NCBI RefSeq assembly: GCF_003234185.1
Contig: NZ_QKSM01000003.1
Span: 1-64,000 of the forward strand
DNA: 64,000 bases
Direction of reading: 5' to 3'
Source: Curtobacterium sp. MCSS17_008
Lineage (GTDB): Bacteria > Actinomycetota > Actinomycetes > Actinomycetales > Microbacteriaceae
The notes below the pieces were generated by a model. It ran no database searches. It saw only the letters and a program-made list of their open reading frames with translations, and was not told the origin of the DNA. This document shows positions 42,251 to 52,597 of this stretch, piece by piece; within the stretch, counting starts at the first letter, position 1; every line of letters starts with the position of its first letter. Both the position numbers and the translations under genes were made by a program.

Positions 42251-42682
42251 TCAGGACCCACCGTCGCCGGGGTTCGGGGTCCAGGCGATCCAGCGGTCGC
42301 CCTTCGAGGTCATCGACCACGGGCCGCACCGCAGCACCGCCGCGGCCTTGTACACGTTCGGCGCCCCCTCGACGTCCATCGTCGGTGCCGACTGCCGGGG
42401 CGCGGTGGTGCAGTCGTCGGCCGTGACGCCGTCCGCGCTCGTGAACACGATCGTGGTCGGGGTGGTGTCGGACGCCGTGCCTCCGGTGCCCGAGACGGAG
42501 GTGATCTCCTCCGCGTCGGCGGGCATCCAGGCGGGCGCCGCGCTGAGGTCGGCGCGCGTCGACGCCTCCGAGGTCACCCGGTCGTGGGCGAGGTCGCCGA
42601 AGCCGGAGCAGCCGGTCAGCGTCACGGCGGAGAGCACGAGCGCGCCCAGGGCGAGGGCGGTCGTGGTGGTGGTGCGGGGCAT
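42251..42682 (-). CDS. Small lipoprotein, partner of the FtsX-like permease
   Basis: A 143-residue predicted lipoprotein with lipobox TLTGC (Cys25). The short mature domain has two further cysteines (DDCTTAP, LRCGPWS) that may form a disulphide, and a tryptophan-rich end (DRWIAWTPNPGDGGS). AAAGG lies six bases before the ATG at 42682. Co-transcribed with the FtsX-like permease. No named family was recognised. Confidence 0.82.
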   Translation of the reverse strand: MPRTTTTTALALGALVLSAVTLTGCSGFGDLAHDRVTSEASTRADLSAAPAWMPADAEEITSVSGTGGTASDTTPTTIVFTSADGVTADDCTTAPRQSAPTMDVEGAPNVYKAAAVLRCGPWSMTSKGDRWIAWTPNPGDGGS

Positions 42683-42744
42683 GTCGAGCCTTTCGTGGTC
42701 CTGCCCACGATCACAGCGGACGTCGGCACCCGTCCGGATCGGCA

Positions 42745-42770
42745 CGGAGGAGGACCGGTGTGCTCCTCCG
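42745..42770 (-). terminator. Hairpin terminator after the HIT gene
   Basis: CGGAGGAG and CTCCTCCG form an 8-bp stem with a 10-nt loop, 34 bases after the HIT stop. The minus-strand transcript would end here before the lipoprotein gene. Confidence 0.6.
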
Positions 42771-42803
42771 GGATGACATCCGCGGGCGGACCCCGCGGCC
42801 GCA

Positions 42804-43220
42804 CTACTCGAACATCGACGCCAACTCGGCGTGCGGGTCGCCGTCGACCACGTGCGCCGACGGCGGTTCCGGCCAGTGCGTCGTGCCGTCGTCCGGCCAG
42901 CACGGCACCACGTGGAAGTGCAGGTGCGGCACGCTCTGGCAGGCATCGGTCCCCGATGCCTGCAGCAGCACGGTCCCGGTCGCGCCGAGGGCGGCACGCA
43001 TCGCCAGGCCGACCCGCCGCGCCAGCGCCGTGCACGCGGCGAGTGACGTCGGATCGGCGCTGAGCAGGTCGGCGGTGTGCGCGACCGGAACGACGAGGGT
43101 GTGCCCGGGGGCGAGCGCCGACGCGGGGAGCGGTGCGAAGGCCACCGCGTGCTCCTCGCGCTCGACCCAGGTGGCCGGGGCTCGGCCCTCGATGATGCTG
43201 CAGAACGGGCACGTGTCCAT
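42804..43220 (-). CDS. HIT-family nucleotide hydrolase/transferase
   Basis: A 138-residue histidine-triad protein. The start is MDTCPFCSIIEG with a CxxC zinc motif. GHTLVVPVAHTADLL lies in the middle and the triad is HLHFHVVP, where the second-last His is the catalytic nucleophile. HIT proteins hydrolyse AMP-lysine or dinucleotide-type substrates. The ATG at 43220 has no Shine-Dalgarno; CAGACT six bases upstream suggests a leaderless mRNA. Confidence 0.93.
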   Translation of the reverse strand: MDTCPFCSIIEGRAPATWVEREEHAVAFAPLPASALAPGHTLVVPVAHTADLLSADPTSLAACTALARRVGLAMRAALGATGTVLLQASGTDACQSVPHLHFHVVPCWPDDGTTHWPEPPSAHVVDGDPHAELASMFE

Positions 43221-43226
43221 CGCCCC

Positions 43227-43232
43227 AGTCTG
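43227..43232 (-). promoter_or_regulatory. Leaderless-type -10 element of the HIT gene
   Basis: CAGACT (minus strand) lies six bases before the ATG at 43220. Confidence 0.45.
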
Positions 43233-43301
43233 GAGCAGTGGGGGACAGGAACCGCGCAGCCTGCGGATCGCCGGGAGGCCCCGGCCTAGCGTGGGGTCGT
43301 C

Positions 43302-44906
<1,605 letters not shown>

Positions 44907-44935
44907 GAGGTCCCGTGTCCGGGTGGTGACCCTCT

Positions 44936-44983
44936 GACGAACGGGAGGCGCGGTGCGGCCCGGCACCGCGCCTCCCGTCCGTC
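44936..44983. terminator. Palindromic terminator repeat
   Basis: GACGAACGGGAGGCGCGGTGC and its near-perfect return form about 21-bp arms with a 6-nt loop, 30 bases after the MFS stop. Confidence 0.85.
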
Positions 44984-45270
44984 GCCGCGCGGTGTGGTGG
45001 CGCCCGCGACATCGCGGTCGTCGTTCGACAGCGGTCTCATCGCACCACGCCTGAGCACCCGATACCGGAGGATTCGCCTGTTCGGCCCGCAGCGGGTGGC
45101 TGAGCCGGCCCGGGACGGACGGGAGTGGATCCGTCCGAGCGGGCCACCGGGCAACCGCGGTGTCCGGACGAACGGGCGGTCGGGGGTGTACGACGCATCA
45201 ACCAGCAGCTATGTTCGGCGACACAACAAAAGCCGACGACGGTGGCGACGAGGCTGCCGGAGGAGCAGTC
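44984..45270. other. Upstream region of the GH10 gene with no recognised feature
   Basis: Between the terminator and the GH10 start lie about 290 bases. A GACGGACGGGA fragment near 45114 echoes the palindrome family but lacks a partner arm. The last 80 bases are less GC-rich (for example ACACAACAAAAGCC) and probably hold the promoter. No clear operator was seen. Confidence 0.4.
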
Positions 45271-46518
45271 ATGGTCCAGCACGGAGTCCAGCACGCAGCG
45301 GTCGCGCACCGCACCGGCGAGACGGTCCTGACGGTCGTCGATCACGAGGGGGAACTGCTCCCGGGGGTCGAGGTCACCGTCGAGCAGACCCGGCACGCGT
45401 TCGGGTTCGGCAACATCGGCTTCGACTTCGTCGGCCTGGCGAACGGGGATGCCGCGGCGATCGGGACGGCGGATCCGGAACACCTCGCCGATCTGTACAC
45501 CGACGTCTTCAACACGGCGACCCTGCCGTTCTACTGGGGCCGCTTCGAGCCCGAGCGGGGTCGGCCCGACACCGCCCGGCTGCACCGCGCCGCCGAGTGG
45601 TTCCGCGACCGCGGCGTCGCGCTCAAGGGCCACCCGCTCGTCTGGCACACGGTGCAGCCGGAGTGGCTGCTCGGTCTGCCCCTCGAGGAGGTCGAACAGC
45701 TGCAGCGGGAACGCATCCGGCGCGAGGTCGGCGGCTTCGCGGGTCTGGTCGACACGTGGGACGCGATCAACGAGGTCGTCATCATGCCGGTGTTCGAGAA
45801 CGGCGACAACGCGATCACCCCGCTCGCCCGGGCCAAGGGCCGCATCCCGACGATCCGGATGGCGTTCGAGGAGGCCCGCGCCACGAACCCGCACGCGACC
45901 CTGCTGCTCAACGACTTCGACCTGTCGAGCGCCTACGAGTGCCTGATCGAGGGCGTGCTCGAGGCGGGAGTGCAGATCGACGCGATCGGTCTGCAGACCC
46001 ACATGCACCAGGGGTACTGGGGCGAGGACACGATGCTCGCGATGGTCGACCGGTTCGCGCGGTACGGCCTGCCGCTGCACCTGACCGAGACGTCCCTGGT
46101 CTCCGGCGACCTCATGCCCGCGCACATCGTCGACCTCAACGACCACCAGGTGGACTCTTGGCCGTCCACGCCCGAGGGCGAGGCGCGCCAGGCGGACGAG
46201 GTCGAGCGGCACTACCGGAGCCTCGTCGGGCACCCGGCGGTCGAGGCGATCACGTACTGGGGGATCACCGACGCAGGAGCATGGCTGGGTGCGCCGATCG
46301 GGTTGGTCCGCGCCGACGGCACCCCGAAGCCGTCGTACGACGCGCTCCGCCGCCTGGCGAAGGAGGAGTGGTGGGTCGGGCCGACCGCGCTCCGCACGGA
46401 CGAGCGCGGCCAGGTGCGCGTGCGGGGGTTCCGGGGCGACTACCGCGCGGAGGCGCGCGGCGCGACCACGCCGTTCACCGTCACCGACGAGGAGACGGCG
46501 GTGCAGGTCCGCGTCTGA
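45271..46518 (+). CDS. Intracellular GH10 endo-beta-1,4-xylanase
   Basis: A 415-residue GH10 enzyme. The acid/base is Glu168 (WDAINEVV) and the nucleophile Glu273 (LTETSLV). GHPLVWHTVQPEWLL and the C-terminal ITYWGITDAGAWLGAPIGL are typical. Residues 1-45 look like the short CBM-like N-terminal strand domain of intracellular GH10s (GETVLTVVDHEGELLPG). No signal peptide is present, so it acts on imported xylo-oligosaccharides. The ATG at 45271 has GGAGGAG upstream; the longer frame from 45160 is less likely. Confidence 0.9.
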   Translation: MVQHGVQHAAVAHRTGETVLTVVDHEGELLPGVEVTVEQTRHAFGFGNIGFDFVGLANGDAAAIGTADPEHLADLYTDVFNTATLPFYWGRFEPERGRPDTARLHRAAEWFRDRGVALKGHPLVWHTVQPEWLLGLPLEEVEQLQRERIRREVGGFAGLVDTWDAINEVVIMPVFENGDNAITPLARAKGRIPTIRMAFEEARATNPHATLLLNDFDLSSAYECLIEGVLEAGVQIDAIGLQTHMHQGYWGEDTMLAMVDRFARYGLPLHLTETSLVSGDLMPAHIVDLNDHQVDSWPSTPEGEARQADEVERHYRSLVGHPAVEAITYWGITDAGAWLGAPIGLVRADGTPKPSYDALRRLAKEEWWVGPTALRTDERGQVRVRGFRGDYRAEARGATTPFTVTDEETAVQVRV

Positions 46519-46560
46519 CCGGGCCCGGACGGGATGCGGGACGGATCAGTGCGGGACGGG

Positions 46561-47211
46561 TCAGTGCGGGGCGGACCCACCCGCCGCGGCGACGAGCGTC
46601 CGTTCGGCGTCGTCGAGGTAGTCGCCGAGCAACGACGCGGCGGCGTCGCGGTCGCCGGTGCGGAGCGCGGTCACGATGGCCTGGTTGCGCTCCACGAAGT
46701 CCGCGTGGAACGCGGCGGGGTCATCGGTGGACAGGAAGGCCAGGCGCATCTCGGCGAGCAGGGAGTCCATCAGGACGTGCAGTCGCTCGCTCGGCACCGC
46801 CCGGACGAGTGCCGCATGGAACCGGATGTCCGCCGTCCCGACGAGCGCCCACTGCCCGTCCTGGGCAGCGAGGCGCGCTGCCTCGACGGCCGCGGCGGCG
46901 TCCGTCAGCGCGGGTGAGTCCAGGGTGCAGGCGTGGATCCCCGCGGTCTCGAGGACCCGGCGGGCCGCGTACAGGTCGGTGACGTCCGCGGTGGTCAGCC
47001 GGCGGACGAAGACGCCGCGGTGGAACACGTGCTCGACGAGGCGCTCCTGGGCGAGGAGCCGGAACGCCTCGCGCAGCGTGTTGCGAGAGACACCGAGCTC
47101 GTCGCTCAGCCGCTCCTCGGACAGCTGGGTGCCCGGTCGGTAGGCGCCGTCGGAGATCGCGGCGCGGAGACGGGCAGCGGTCGCTTCGGCTCCGCCCACG
47201 GAACGCGTCAT
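46561..47211 (-). CDS. GntR/FadR-family regulator, probable regulator of 5-oxoproline use
   Basis: A 216-residue GntR protein. The winged HTH is at about residues 10-70 (PGTQLSEERLSDELGVSRNT, LREAFRLLAQERLVEH) and a C-terminal FCD effector domain follows. It is divergent from the DUF969-DUF979-DUF2891 operon. The palindrome ATTGTTGAACAAT overlaps that operon's start, and a near copy precedes pxpA 5 kb away. Both fit the FadR-subfamily TTGT-N3-ACAA consensus, so it probably represses both until 5-oxoproline or a derivative binds. No Shine-Dalgarno; CAGGAT six bases before ATG. Confidence 0.92.
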   Translation of the reverse strand: MTRSVGGAEATAARLRAAISDGAYRPGTQLSEERLSDELGVSRNTLREAFRLLAQERLVEHVFHRGVFVRRLTTADVTDLYAARRVLETAGIHACTLDSPALTDAAAAVEAARLAAQDGQWALVGTADIRFHAALVRAVPSERLHVLMDSLLAEMRLAFLSTDDPAAFHADFVERNQAIVTALRTGDRDAAASLLGDYLDDAERTLVAAAGGSAPH

Positions 47212-47217
47212 GCCCCG

Positions 47218-47223
47218 ATCCTG
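47218..47223 (-). promoter_or_regulatory. Leaderless-type -10 element of the gntR gene
   Basis: CAGGAT (minus strand) lies six bases before the ATG at 47211. Confidence 0.5.
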
Positions 47224-47327
47224 CCGCACCACGGGGCCCCGGCGCCTGCGCGGGATGGCATGTCGTGGCGTCCGGACGGCGGGGTGGCACTTTGCGAGCG
47301 TGTTACAGATCGCGTCGACCCCTTGCG

Positions 47328-47340
47328 ATTGTTGAACAAT
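47328..47340. promoter_or_regulatory. GntR-type operator at the DUF969 start
   Basis: ATTGTTGAACAAT is a perfect 13-bp palindrome that overlaps the ATG at 47339 and its likely -10 region. A near-identical site lies before pxpA at 52598-52610. Confidence 0.82.
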
Positions 47341-48061
47341 GCTGGACAGACTGTCCCGCATGTTCGTCCTCATCGGTGTCGCCGTCGTCATCGTCGGCTT
47401 CGCCCTCCGCGTCAACGCGCTGCTCGTGGTAACCGTGGCGGGCATCGTCACCGCGGCCATCGGCGGCATCGGCCCGGTGGGCATCCTCGACGCCTTCGGC
47501 AACGGCTTCGCGTCGAGCCGGAGCGTCACCACGTTCGCGCTCGTCCTCCCCGTCATCGGGCTCATCGAGCGGTACGGCCTGCAGGACCAGGCCAAGCGCC
47601 TCATCGCCAAGCTCGACAAGCTGACGACCGGCCGCATCCTCGCCGGCTACCTCGCGGTCCGCCAGGTCACCGCGGCGGTCGGGCTCACCAGCATCGGGGG
47701 TCCCGCACAGACGGTCCGTCCGCTCGTCCACCCCATGGCCGAGGGGGCCGCCGTGAAGCGCTACGGGCGCATCGACGAGCGGATGCGCGAGAAGATCAAG
47801 GGCTTCTCGGCGTCGTCGGACACCGTCGGTGTCTTCTTCGGCGAGGACGTCTTCGTCGCGGTCGGGTCGATCCTGCTCATCACCACGTTCGTCGACACCA
47901 CCTACGGGCTGGCCCTCGAGCCGATCGACCTGGCGCTCTGGGCCATCCCGACCGGCATCGCGGCGCTCCTCGTGCACGGGTTCCGACTGCTCCTGCTCGA
48001 TCGCAGGCTCGACCGCATGGCCGCCGACGTGCAGCCGCAGCCACAGGGGGTGGCAGCGTGA
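47339..48061 (+). CDS. DUF969 membrane protein (putative 5-oxoproline transporter subunit)
   Basis: A 240-residue membrane protein of DUF969 with several helices, including VLIGVAVVIVGFALRVNALL, TFALVLPVIGLIERYGLQDQ and GSILLITTFVDTTYGLAL. The family always pairs with DUF979, encoded directly downstream with a GTGA overlap. Such pairs often lie beside 5-oxoprolinase or pyroglutamyl peptidase genes. A role in uptake of 5-oxoproline is inferred from that and from the shared operator. The start is leaderless-like, inside the GntR palindrome. Confidence 0.85.
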   Translation: MLDRLSRMFVLIGVAVVIVGFALRVNALLVVTVAGIVTAAIGGIGPVGILDAFGNGFASSRSVTTFALVLPVIGLIERYGLQDQAKRLIAKLDKLTTGRILAGYLAVRQVTAAVGLTSIGGPAQTVRPLVHPMAEGAAVKRYGRIDERMREKIKGFSASSDTVGVFFGEDVFVAVGSILLITTFVDTTYGLALEPIDLALWAIPTGIAALLVHGFRLLLLDRRLDRMAADVQPQPQGVAA

Positions 48062-49182
48062 TCACCAGCGAGTGGCTGTACTGGCTCATCGGCGCGTTCT
48101 TCATCACCGTCGCCGTGTTCATCGTCGTCGACACCGGGCACGCGAAGCGCTTCGGCAACGCGGCGTTCTGGGGAATCCTCGGGATCTCCTTCTACTACGG
48201 CACGTTCGTCGCGGCGGGGACCGCCCCCGCGTGGGTGCTCGGCATCGCGGTGCTCGTGATGGTGGCGCTCGCCGGGGCCGGGCTGACCGGCACCACGAGC
48301 CGCACGCGCGTCGCCGCCGTGCCGGGCGCCGGGACCGGCGCGCCGACCGGACCGGCCGAGCCGACCGGCGCCGTCCCCAGGGCGGCGGACCCGGCCGACG
48401 CCCCGACGGGCAGGGCCGGCCGGTTCGCCGCGACCGGCAGCGCCAGCACGAGCGTCCTCGCGACGACCAGTCCCGAGGAACGCGCTGCGTCCGCGCGGCG
48501 CTTCGGCAACCGGCTCTTCGTCCCGGCGCTCGTCGTGCCGGTCGTGGCCGTCCTCGTCGCCACGCTCGGCCCGCTCGTGCACGTCGGTGGTCAGCCGCTG
48601 CTCGCCGAGGGCAGTGCGACGCTGACCGGACTGGGCGTCGGATCCGTCCTCGCCGCAGTGGTCGCCGTGTTCGTCCTCCGCCCGCCGAGCGTCGCCACCC
48701 CCGTGCGGGAGGGCGGCCGGCTGCTGCAGGCGATCGGCTGGGCCGCGCTCCTGCCGCAGATGCTCTCCACGCTCGGCATCGTCTTCACCCAGGCTGGGGT
48801 CGGTGCCGCCGTGGGGACCATCACCGAGGCCGTGCTGCCCGAGGGGTCGCTGTTCGCAGCCGTGGTGCTGTACTGCGTCGGCATGGCCCTGTTCACGGTG
48901 ATCATGGGCAACGCGTTCGCCGCCTTCCCGATCATGACGGCGGCGATCGGCTGGCCCGTCCTGGTCCAGGGGTTCGACGGGAACCCGGCCGCGATCTTCG
49001 CCATCGGCATGCTCGCCGGCTTCTGCGGCACGCTCGCCACCCCGATGGCGGCCAACTTCAACCTCGTACCGGCGGCGCTCCTCGAGATGCGGGACAAGTA
49101 CGGGCCCATCAAGGCGCAGCTGCCGACCGCCGTCGTCCTGCTCGTCGTCAACACCGGGATCATGTACCTTGTCGCATTCTGA
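48058..49182 (+). CDS. DUF979 membrane protein with Ala/Pro-rich insertion
   Basis: A 374-residue membrane protein of DUF979. Two or three helices are followed by a hydrophilic Ala/Gly/Pro/Thr-rich stretch of about 65 residues (around 80-145), then about seven helices with the conserved LYCVGMALFTVIMGNAFAAF and GFCGTLATPMAANFNLVPAA. I recall family members near 310 residues; the low-complexity insertion would account for the extra length. GTG overlaps the DUF969 stop. Likely the partner subunit of a transporter. Confidence 0.85.
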   Translation: MITSEWLYWLIGAFFITVAVFIVVDTGHAKRFGNAAFWGILGISFYYGTFVAAGTAPAWVLGIAVLVMVALAGAGLTGTTSRTRVAAVPGAGTGAPTGPAEPTGAVPRAADPADAPTGRAGRFAATGSASTSVLATTSPEERAASARRFGNRLFVPALVVPVVAVLVATLGPLVHVGGQPLLAEGSATLTGLGVGSVLAAVVAVFVLRPPSVATPVREGGRLLQAIGWAALLPQMLSTLGIVFTQAGVGAAVGTITEAVLPEGSLFAAVVLYCVGMALFTVIMGNAFAAFPIMTAAIGWPVLVQGFDGNPAAIFAIGMLAGFCGTLATPMAANFNLVPAALLEMRDKYGPIKAQLPTAVVLLVVNTGIMYLVAF

Positions 49183-50221
49183 GACCGACCGTCCTGACCT
49201 CCGCCGTTCCTCGTGGGCCGAGCGCTTCGCCGCCGTCGCCCTCGACAACGTCACCCGTGCGTACCCGTACGCGGCGCACCACGCCACGACGGGGCCGGAG
49301 GACCGCGCGTTGCCCGTGGAGCTCCACCCGGCCTTCGCCACCTCGTACGACTGGCACTCGTCCGTGCACATGCACTGGCTGGCGGCGCGTCTGCTCGCGC
49401 ACGGCCTGCCGGCCGGCCTGGAGGAACGCCTCACCGCCGTCCTGCAGGCACACCTGGGCGCCGCGAACCTGGCGATCGAGGCGGACTACCTGCGCAGTTC
49501 GCCGCACTTCGAGCGGCCCTACGGGTGGGCGTGGCTGATGCGGCTGGCGGCAGAGGTCTCCGCGTCCGAGGTGCCGGCGCTCCGGGAGCTCGCACCGGGG
49601 TTCGTCCCCGTGGTCGACGCCGTGGCGGACCTCGTGACCGACTGGACGGCCGCGGCTGCCCACCCGGTGCGGCACGGGGTGCACAGCAACTCGGCCTTCG
49701 GGCTGCTGCTCGTGCACGACGCCGCGCGGGTGCTCGGGCGCCCGGAGCTCGTGGGGACGGTGGAGCGGGCGGCGCGTTCGTGGTTCGGCGCCGACCGTGG
49801 GTGGCCGTTCGACTGGGAGCGGAGCGGCCACGACTTCCTGTCCGCGGGACTCTCGGAGGCAGACCTGATGGCGGCGGTGTTGCCGCCGGAGGAGTACGGC
49901 GCGTGGGCGCGCGGGTTCCTGTCCGGCGTCGACGCCGGCGCCGAGGTCCTCCGTCCCACGGTCGTCCGGGACCCGTCCGACGCGCAGCAGGTGCACCTGT
50001 ACGGGCTCGACCTGTCGCGGGCGGGCAGCACCGTCCGCATCGCGGCCGCGCTGCGTGTCGACGGCGAGGAAGCGGCGGTCGCCGGGTTGCTGCGCGGCGC
50101 CGCGGACGACCTCTTGGCGTCCGGGCTGGCGGCGAGCGTCGGCGAGGAGTACTACTCCACGCACTGGCTCGCGACGTTCGCATGGGACGCGATGGAGGCG
50201 CGGGAGGGCGCCGCGCGCTGA
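49169..50221 (+). CDS. DUF2891 protein
   Basis: A 350-residue soluble protein of DUF2891. It has TSYDWHSSVHMHWLAARLLA, FERPYGWAWLMRLAAE and HPVRHGVHSNSAFGLLL, which suggest an alpha/alpha-barrel with conserved His residues. The function is unknown, but it is part of the DUF969-DUF979 operon. A TTG start at 49169 overlaps the DUF979 end by 14 bases. The context implies a hydrolase or epimerase acting on the transported compound or a precursor; this is inference. Confidence 0.85.
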   Translation: MSHSETDRPDLRRSSWAERFAAVALDNVTRAYPYAAHHATTGPEDRALPVELHPAFATSYDWHSSVHMHWLAARLLAHGLPAGLEERLTAVLQAHLGAANLAIEADYLRSSPHFERPYGWAWLMRLAAEVSASEVPALRELAPGFVPVVDAVADLVTDWTAAAAHPVRHGVHSNSAFGLLLVHDAARVLGRPELVGTVERAARSWFGADRGWPFDWERSGHDFLSAGLSEADLMAAVLPPEEYGAWARGFLSGVDAGAEVLRPTVVRDPSDAQQVHLYGLDLSRAGSTVRIAAALRVDGEEAAVAGLLRGAADDLLASGLAASVGEEYYSTHWLATFAWDAMEAREGAAR

Positions 50222-50264
50222 CCGTGGTCAGGGGTGGTCGAGACGCTTCCGCAGTCTGCGTCGA

Positions 50265-51149
50265 TCAGCCAGCAAGGCGGAAGCGCAACGGGTCGCCCGG
50301 GCGCAGCTGGGCCGCGAGGTCGACCGACCGCGGCGTGAGGACGCCGACGACGGGGTAGCCGCCGGTCACCGGGTGGTCGGCGAGGAAGACCACGGGGTGC
50401 CCCTCGGGCGGTACCTGCAGTGAGCCGGTCTCGACGCCTTCGCTCGGGAGCTCACCGGTCGTCCGACGGCGCAGCGGTTCGGCGGCCGTGGTCCGGACGC
50501 CGACCCGGTCGCTGTCCGGCAGGGTCGCCCAGGTCTGCCCGGTCAGGGTGGTCCGCCAGTCGTCCGTGAACCAGTCGTCGCGTGGGCCGGTGAGGACGTC
50601 GAGCACGACCGGCCCGCCGAGCGGTCGCGGGGCGGGCGGTGCGACGGCGTCGACGACCGGCCAGGAGTCCGCCTCCGCACCGACGGGCAGGACGTCCCCC
50701 TGCTGCACCGGCGGCGGACCGAGGCGGGCGAGGGAGTCCCACGAGCGACTCCCGAGGACCGGTTCCACGGCGACACCGCCCCGCACGGCCAGGTACGTGC
50801 GCAGGCCGGAGGTGGCGGTGCCGACGCGGAGCACGTCGCCGGGCGCGAGCAGCAGGACCTCGTGGCTCGTGGCGCCGCGGACCCGGCCGTCCGGCCGCTC
50901 GACCGTGACCGGACAGGGTGCCCCGGTGAGGGCGGCGACCACGTGCGCGTCGCTCTGCAGCGTGACGGAGCCGAGCACGGCCTCCAGGACGGCCGCTGTC
51001 GGGCGGTTGCCGACCATGCGGTTCGCGAGTGCGGCGGCGCCGCGGTCGGCAGCACCGGCCGCGCCGAGACCGGCCTCGCTGAAGCCGGGACGACCGAGGT
51101 CCTGCGTGCTCGCCGCGAAGCCGATCTCGAGCACGGTCAGTGCGCTCAC
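50265..51149 (-). CDS. pxpC: 5-oxoprolinase subunit PxpC
   Basis: A 294-residue member of the KipA/urea-amidolyase-related family. It begins VLEIGFAASTQDLGRPGFSE, with GAADRGAAALANRMVGN and VFLADHPVTGGYPVVGVLT as family blocks. With PxpA and PxpB it forms the ATP-dependent enzyme that opens 5-oxoproline to glutamate. GTG start overlaps the pxpB stop (GTGA). Last gene of the operon. Confidence 0.93.
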   Translation of the reverse strand: MSALTVLEIGFAASTQDLGRPGFSEAGLGAAGAADRGAAALANRMVGNRPTAAVLEAVLGSVTLQSDAHVVAALTGAPCPVTVERPDGRVRGATSHEVLLLAPGDVLRVGTATSGLRTYLAVRGGVAVEPVLGSRSWDSLARLGPPPVQQGDVLPVGAEADSWPVVDAVAPPAPRPLGGPVVLDVLTGPRDDWFTDDWRTTLTGQTWATLPDSDRVGVRTTAAEPLRRRTTGELPSEGVETGSLQVPPEGHPVVFLADHPVTGGYPVVGVLTPRSVDLAAQLRPGDPLRFRLAG

Positions 51150-51802
51150 GACGGCACCGCGACGTAGCGCAGGCGGGTGCCCGCAGGGGCGAGGGCGGGG
51201 GGATCGCGGTCGAGCGACCACATCGCGACCTCGGTCCGGCCGATGAGTTGCCACCCGCCGGGCGAGCTGCGCGGGTAGACCGCGCTGAACTCACCGGCCA
51301 GGGCGACCGAACCGGCCGGCACGGACGTCCGCGCAGTGCTCCTCCTGGGCACCGCGAGCGACGGCTCCGTGCCCGTGCAGTAGCTGAAGCCCGGGGCGAA
51401 CCCGCAGAAGGCGCTCGTCCAGACCTGCCCGGTGTGCCATGCCACGAGGGCCTCCACGGACATGTCGGCAGCCGATGCGACGTCGTCGAGGTCCTCGCCG
51501 TCGTAGCGGACGGGGACGACGACGGGGTCGGCGTCGGTCGTGGCCTCGGCCGGGACCGGGACCACCTGACCGAGCGCGGAGCGGAGGCGGACCGGATCGG
51601 TGCGTGCGGGATCGAACCGGACGAGGAGGGTGCGCGCGCCGGAGACGACCTCGTGCACGCCGGGCAGGACGGCCGCGGGGTCTGGCTGCAGACCGCTGCG
51701 GAACGCCACGACCCGTTCGAGGCTGTCGAAGGTGACGAGCACGGCGCTGCGTCCGGCCGACCGCACGTCGAGCGGCGGCGTGGCCGCCCCGTGGCTGTTC
51801 AC
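51146..51802 (-). CDS. pxpB: 5-oxoprolinase subunit PxpB
   Basis: A 218-residue KipI-family protein. VVVPVRYDGEDLDDVASAAD, CGFAPGFSYCTG and SVALAGEFSAVYPRSSPGGW are hallmark blocks. It phosphorylates or activates the substrate together with PxpC. GTG start overlaps the pxpA stop. The N-terminal VRSAGRSAVLVTFDSLERVV is typical of the family. Confidence 0.93.
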   Translation of the reverse strand: MNSHGAATPPLDVRSAGRSAVLVTFDSLERVVAFRSGLQPDPAAVLPGVHEVVSGARTLLVRFDPARTDPVRLRSALGQVVPVPAEATTDADPVVVPVRYDGEDLDDVASAADMSVEALVAWHTGQVWTSAFCGFAPGFSYCTGTEPSLAVPRRSTARTSVPAGSVALAGEFSAVYPRSSPGGWQLIGRTEVAMWSLDRDPPALAPAGTRLRYVAVPS

Positions 51803-52575
51803 GCCGTCGCCGCCGAGCCGGCGAACGGCGCGATGGTGATCCCCTCGGCCGTCAGGAGCGCGCGGACGGCCTGCGCCATCGCGACCGCACCCGGGGTGTC
51901 ACCGTGCACGCACACCGACTCTGCGGTGACCGCGACGTCCGACCCGTCGACGGCGGTGGCGACCCCCTCCGTCACCATCCGGAGCACCCGCGCCGCGACC
52001 TCGTGCGGGTCGTGCAGCACCGATCCGGGTCGGCTGCGCGCGACGAGGGACCCGTCGGGCTCGTACGCCCGGTCGGCGAACGCCTCGGCCACCGGACGGA
52101 GCCCGTGGCGCGCGGCTGCGGCCAGGAGTTCGGATCCCGGGAGCGCGAGCACGGCGAGCGACGGGTCGACGTCGGCGACGGCGCGGACGACCGCCTCCGC
52201 CTGCACCGCGTCCGCGCACGCCGTGTTGTAGAGCGCGCCGTGCGGCTTGACGTAGGTGACGCTCCCGCCGGCGACGCGCGCGGCGGCGATCATGGCGCCG
52301 AGCTGGTGCACGACGTCGGCGTGGAGTTCGTCGGGGGAGACGTGCACCGGGCGTCGACCGAACCCGGCGAGGTCGCGGTACGCGAGGTGTGCCCCGACGG
52401 CGACACCGCGCGAGACCGCGGCACGGGCGGTGGCCAGCATCGTCGACGGGTCACCCGCGTGGGCGCCGCAGGCGACGTTGGCGCTCGAGACCACGTCGAG
52501 GACGGCCTGGTCGTCGCCCATCGTCCAGGCGCCGTAGCCCTCGCCGAGGTCGCTGTTCAGGTCGATCGTCGTCAC
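51799..52575 (-). CDS. pxpA: 5-oxoprolinase subunit PxpA (LamB/YcsF family)
   Basis: A 258-residue LamB/YcsF protein. The start is IDLNSDLGEGYGAWTMGDD, followed by SANVACGAHAGDP, the conserved VKPHGALYN, and ESVCVHGDTPGAVA. It is the catalytic subunit for opening 5-oxoproline (pyroglutamate). The GTG at 52575 has GGGAG upstream. A GntR-type palindrome lies 23 bp before the start and ties it to the regulator at 46561. Confidence 0.95.
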   Translation of the reverse strand: MTTIDLNSDLGEGYGAWTMGDDQAVLDVVSSANVACGAHAGDPSTMLATARAAVSRGVAVGAHLAYRDLAGFGRRPVHVSPDELHADVVHQLGAMIAAARVAGGSVTYVKPHGALYNTACADAVQAEAVVRAVADVDPSLAVLALPGSELLAAAARHGLRPVAEAFADRAYEPDGSLVARSRPGSVLHDPHEVAARVLRMVTEGVATAVDGSDVAVTAESVCVHGDTPGAVAMAQAVRALLTAEGITIAPFAGSAATA

Positions 52576-52597
52576 GGGCGCTCCCTGTCGTCGAGTG

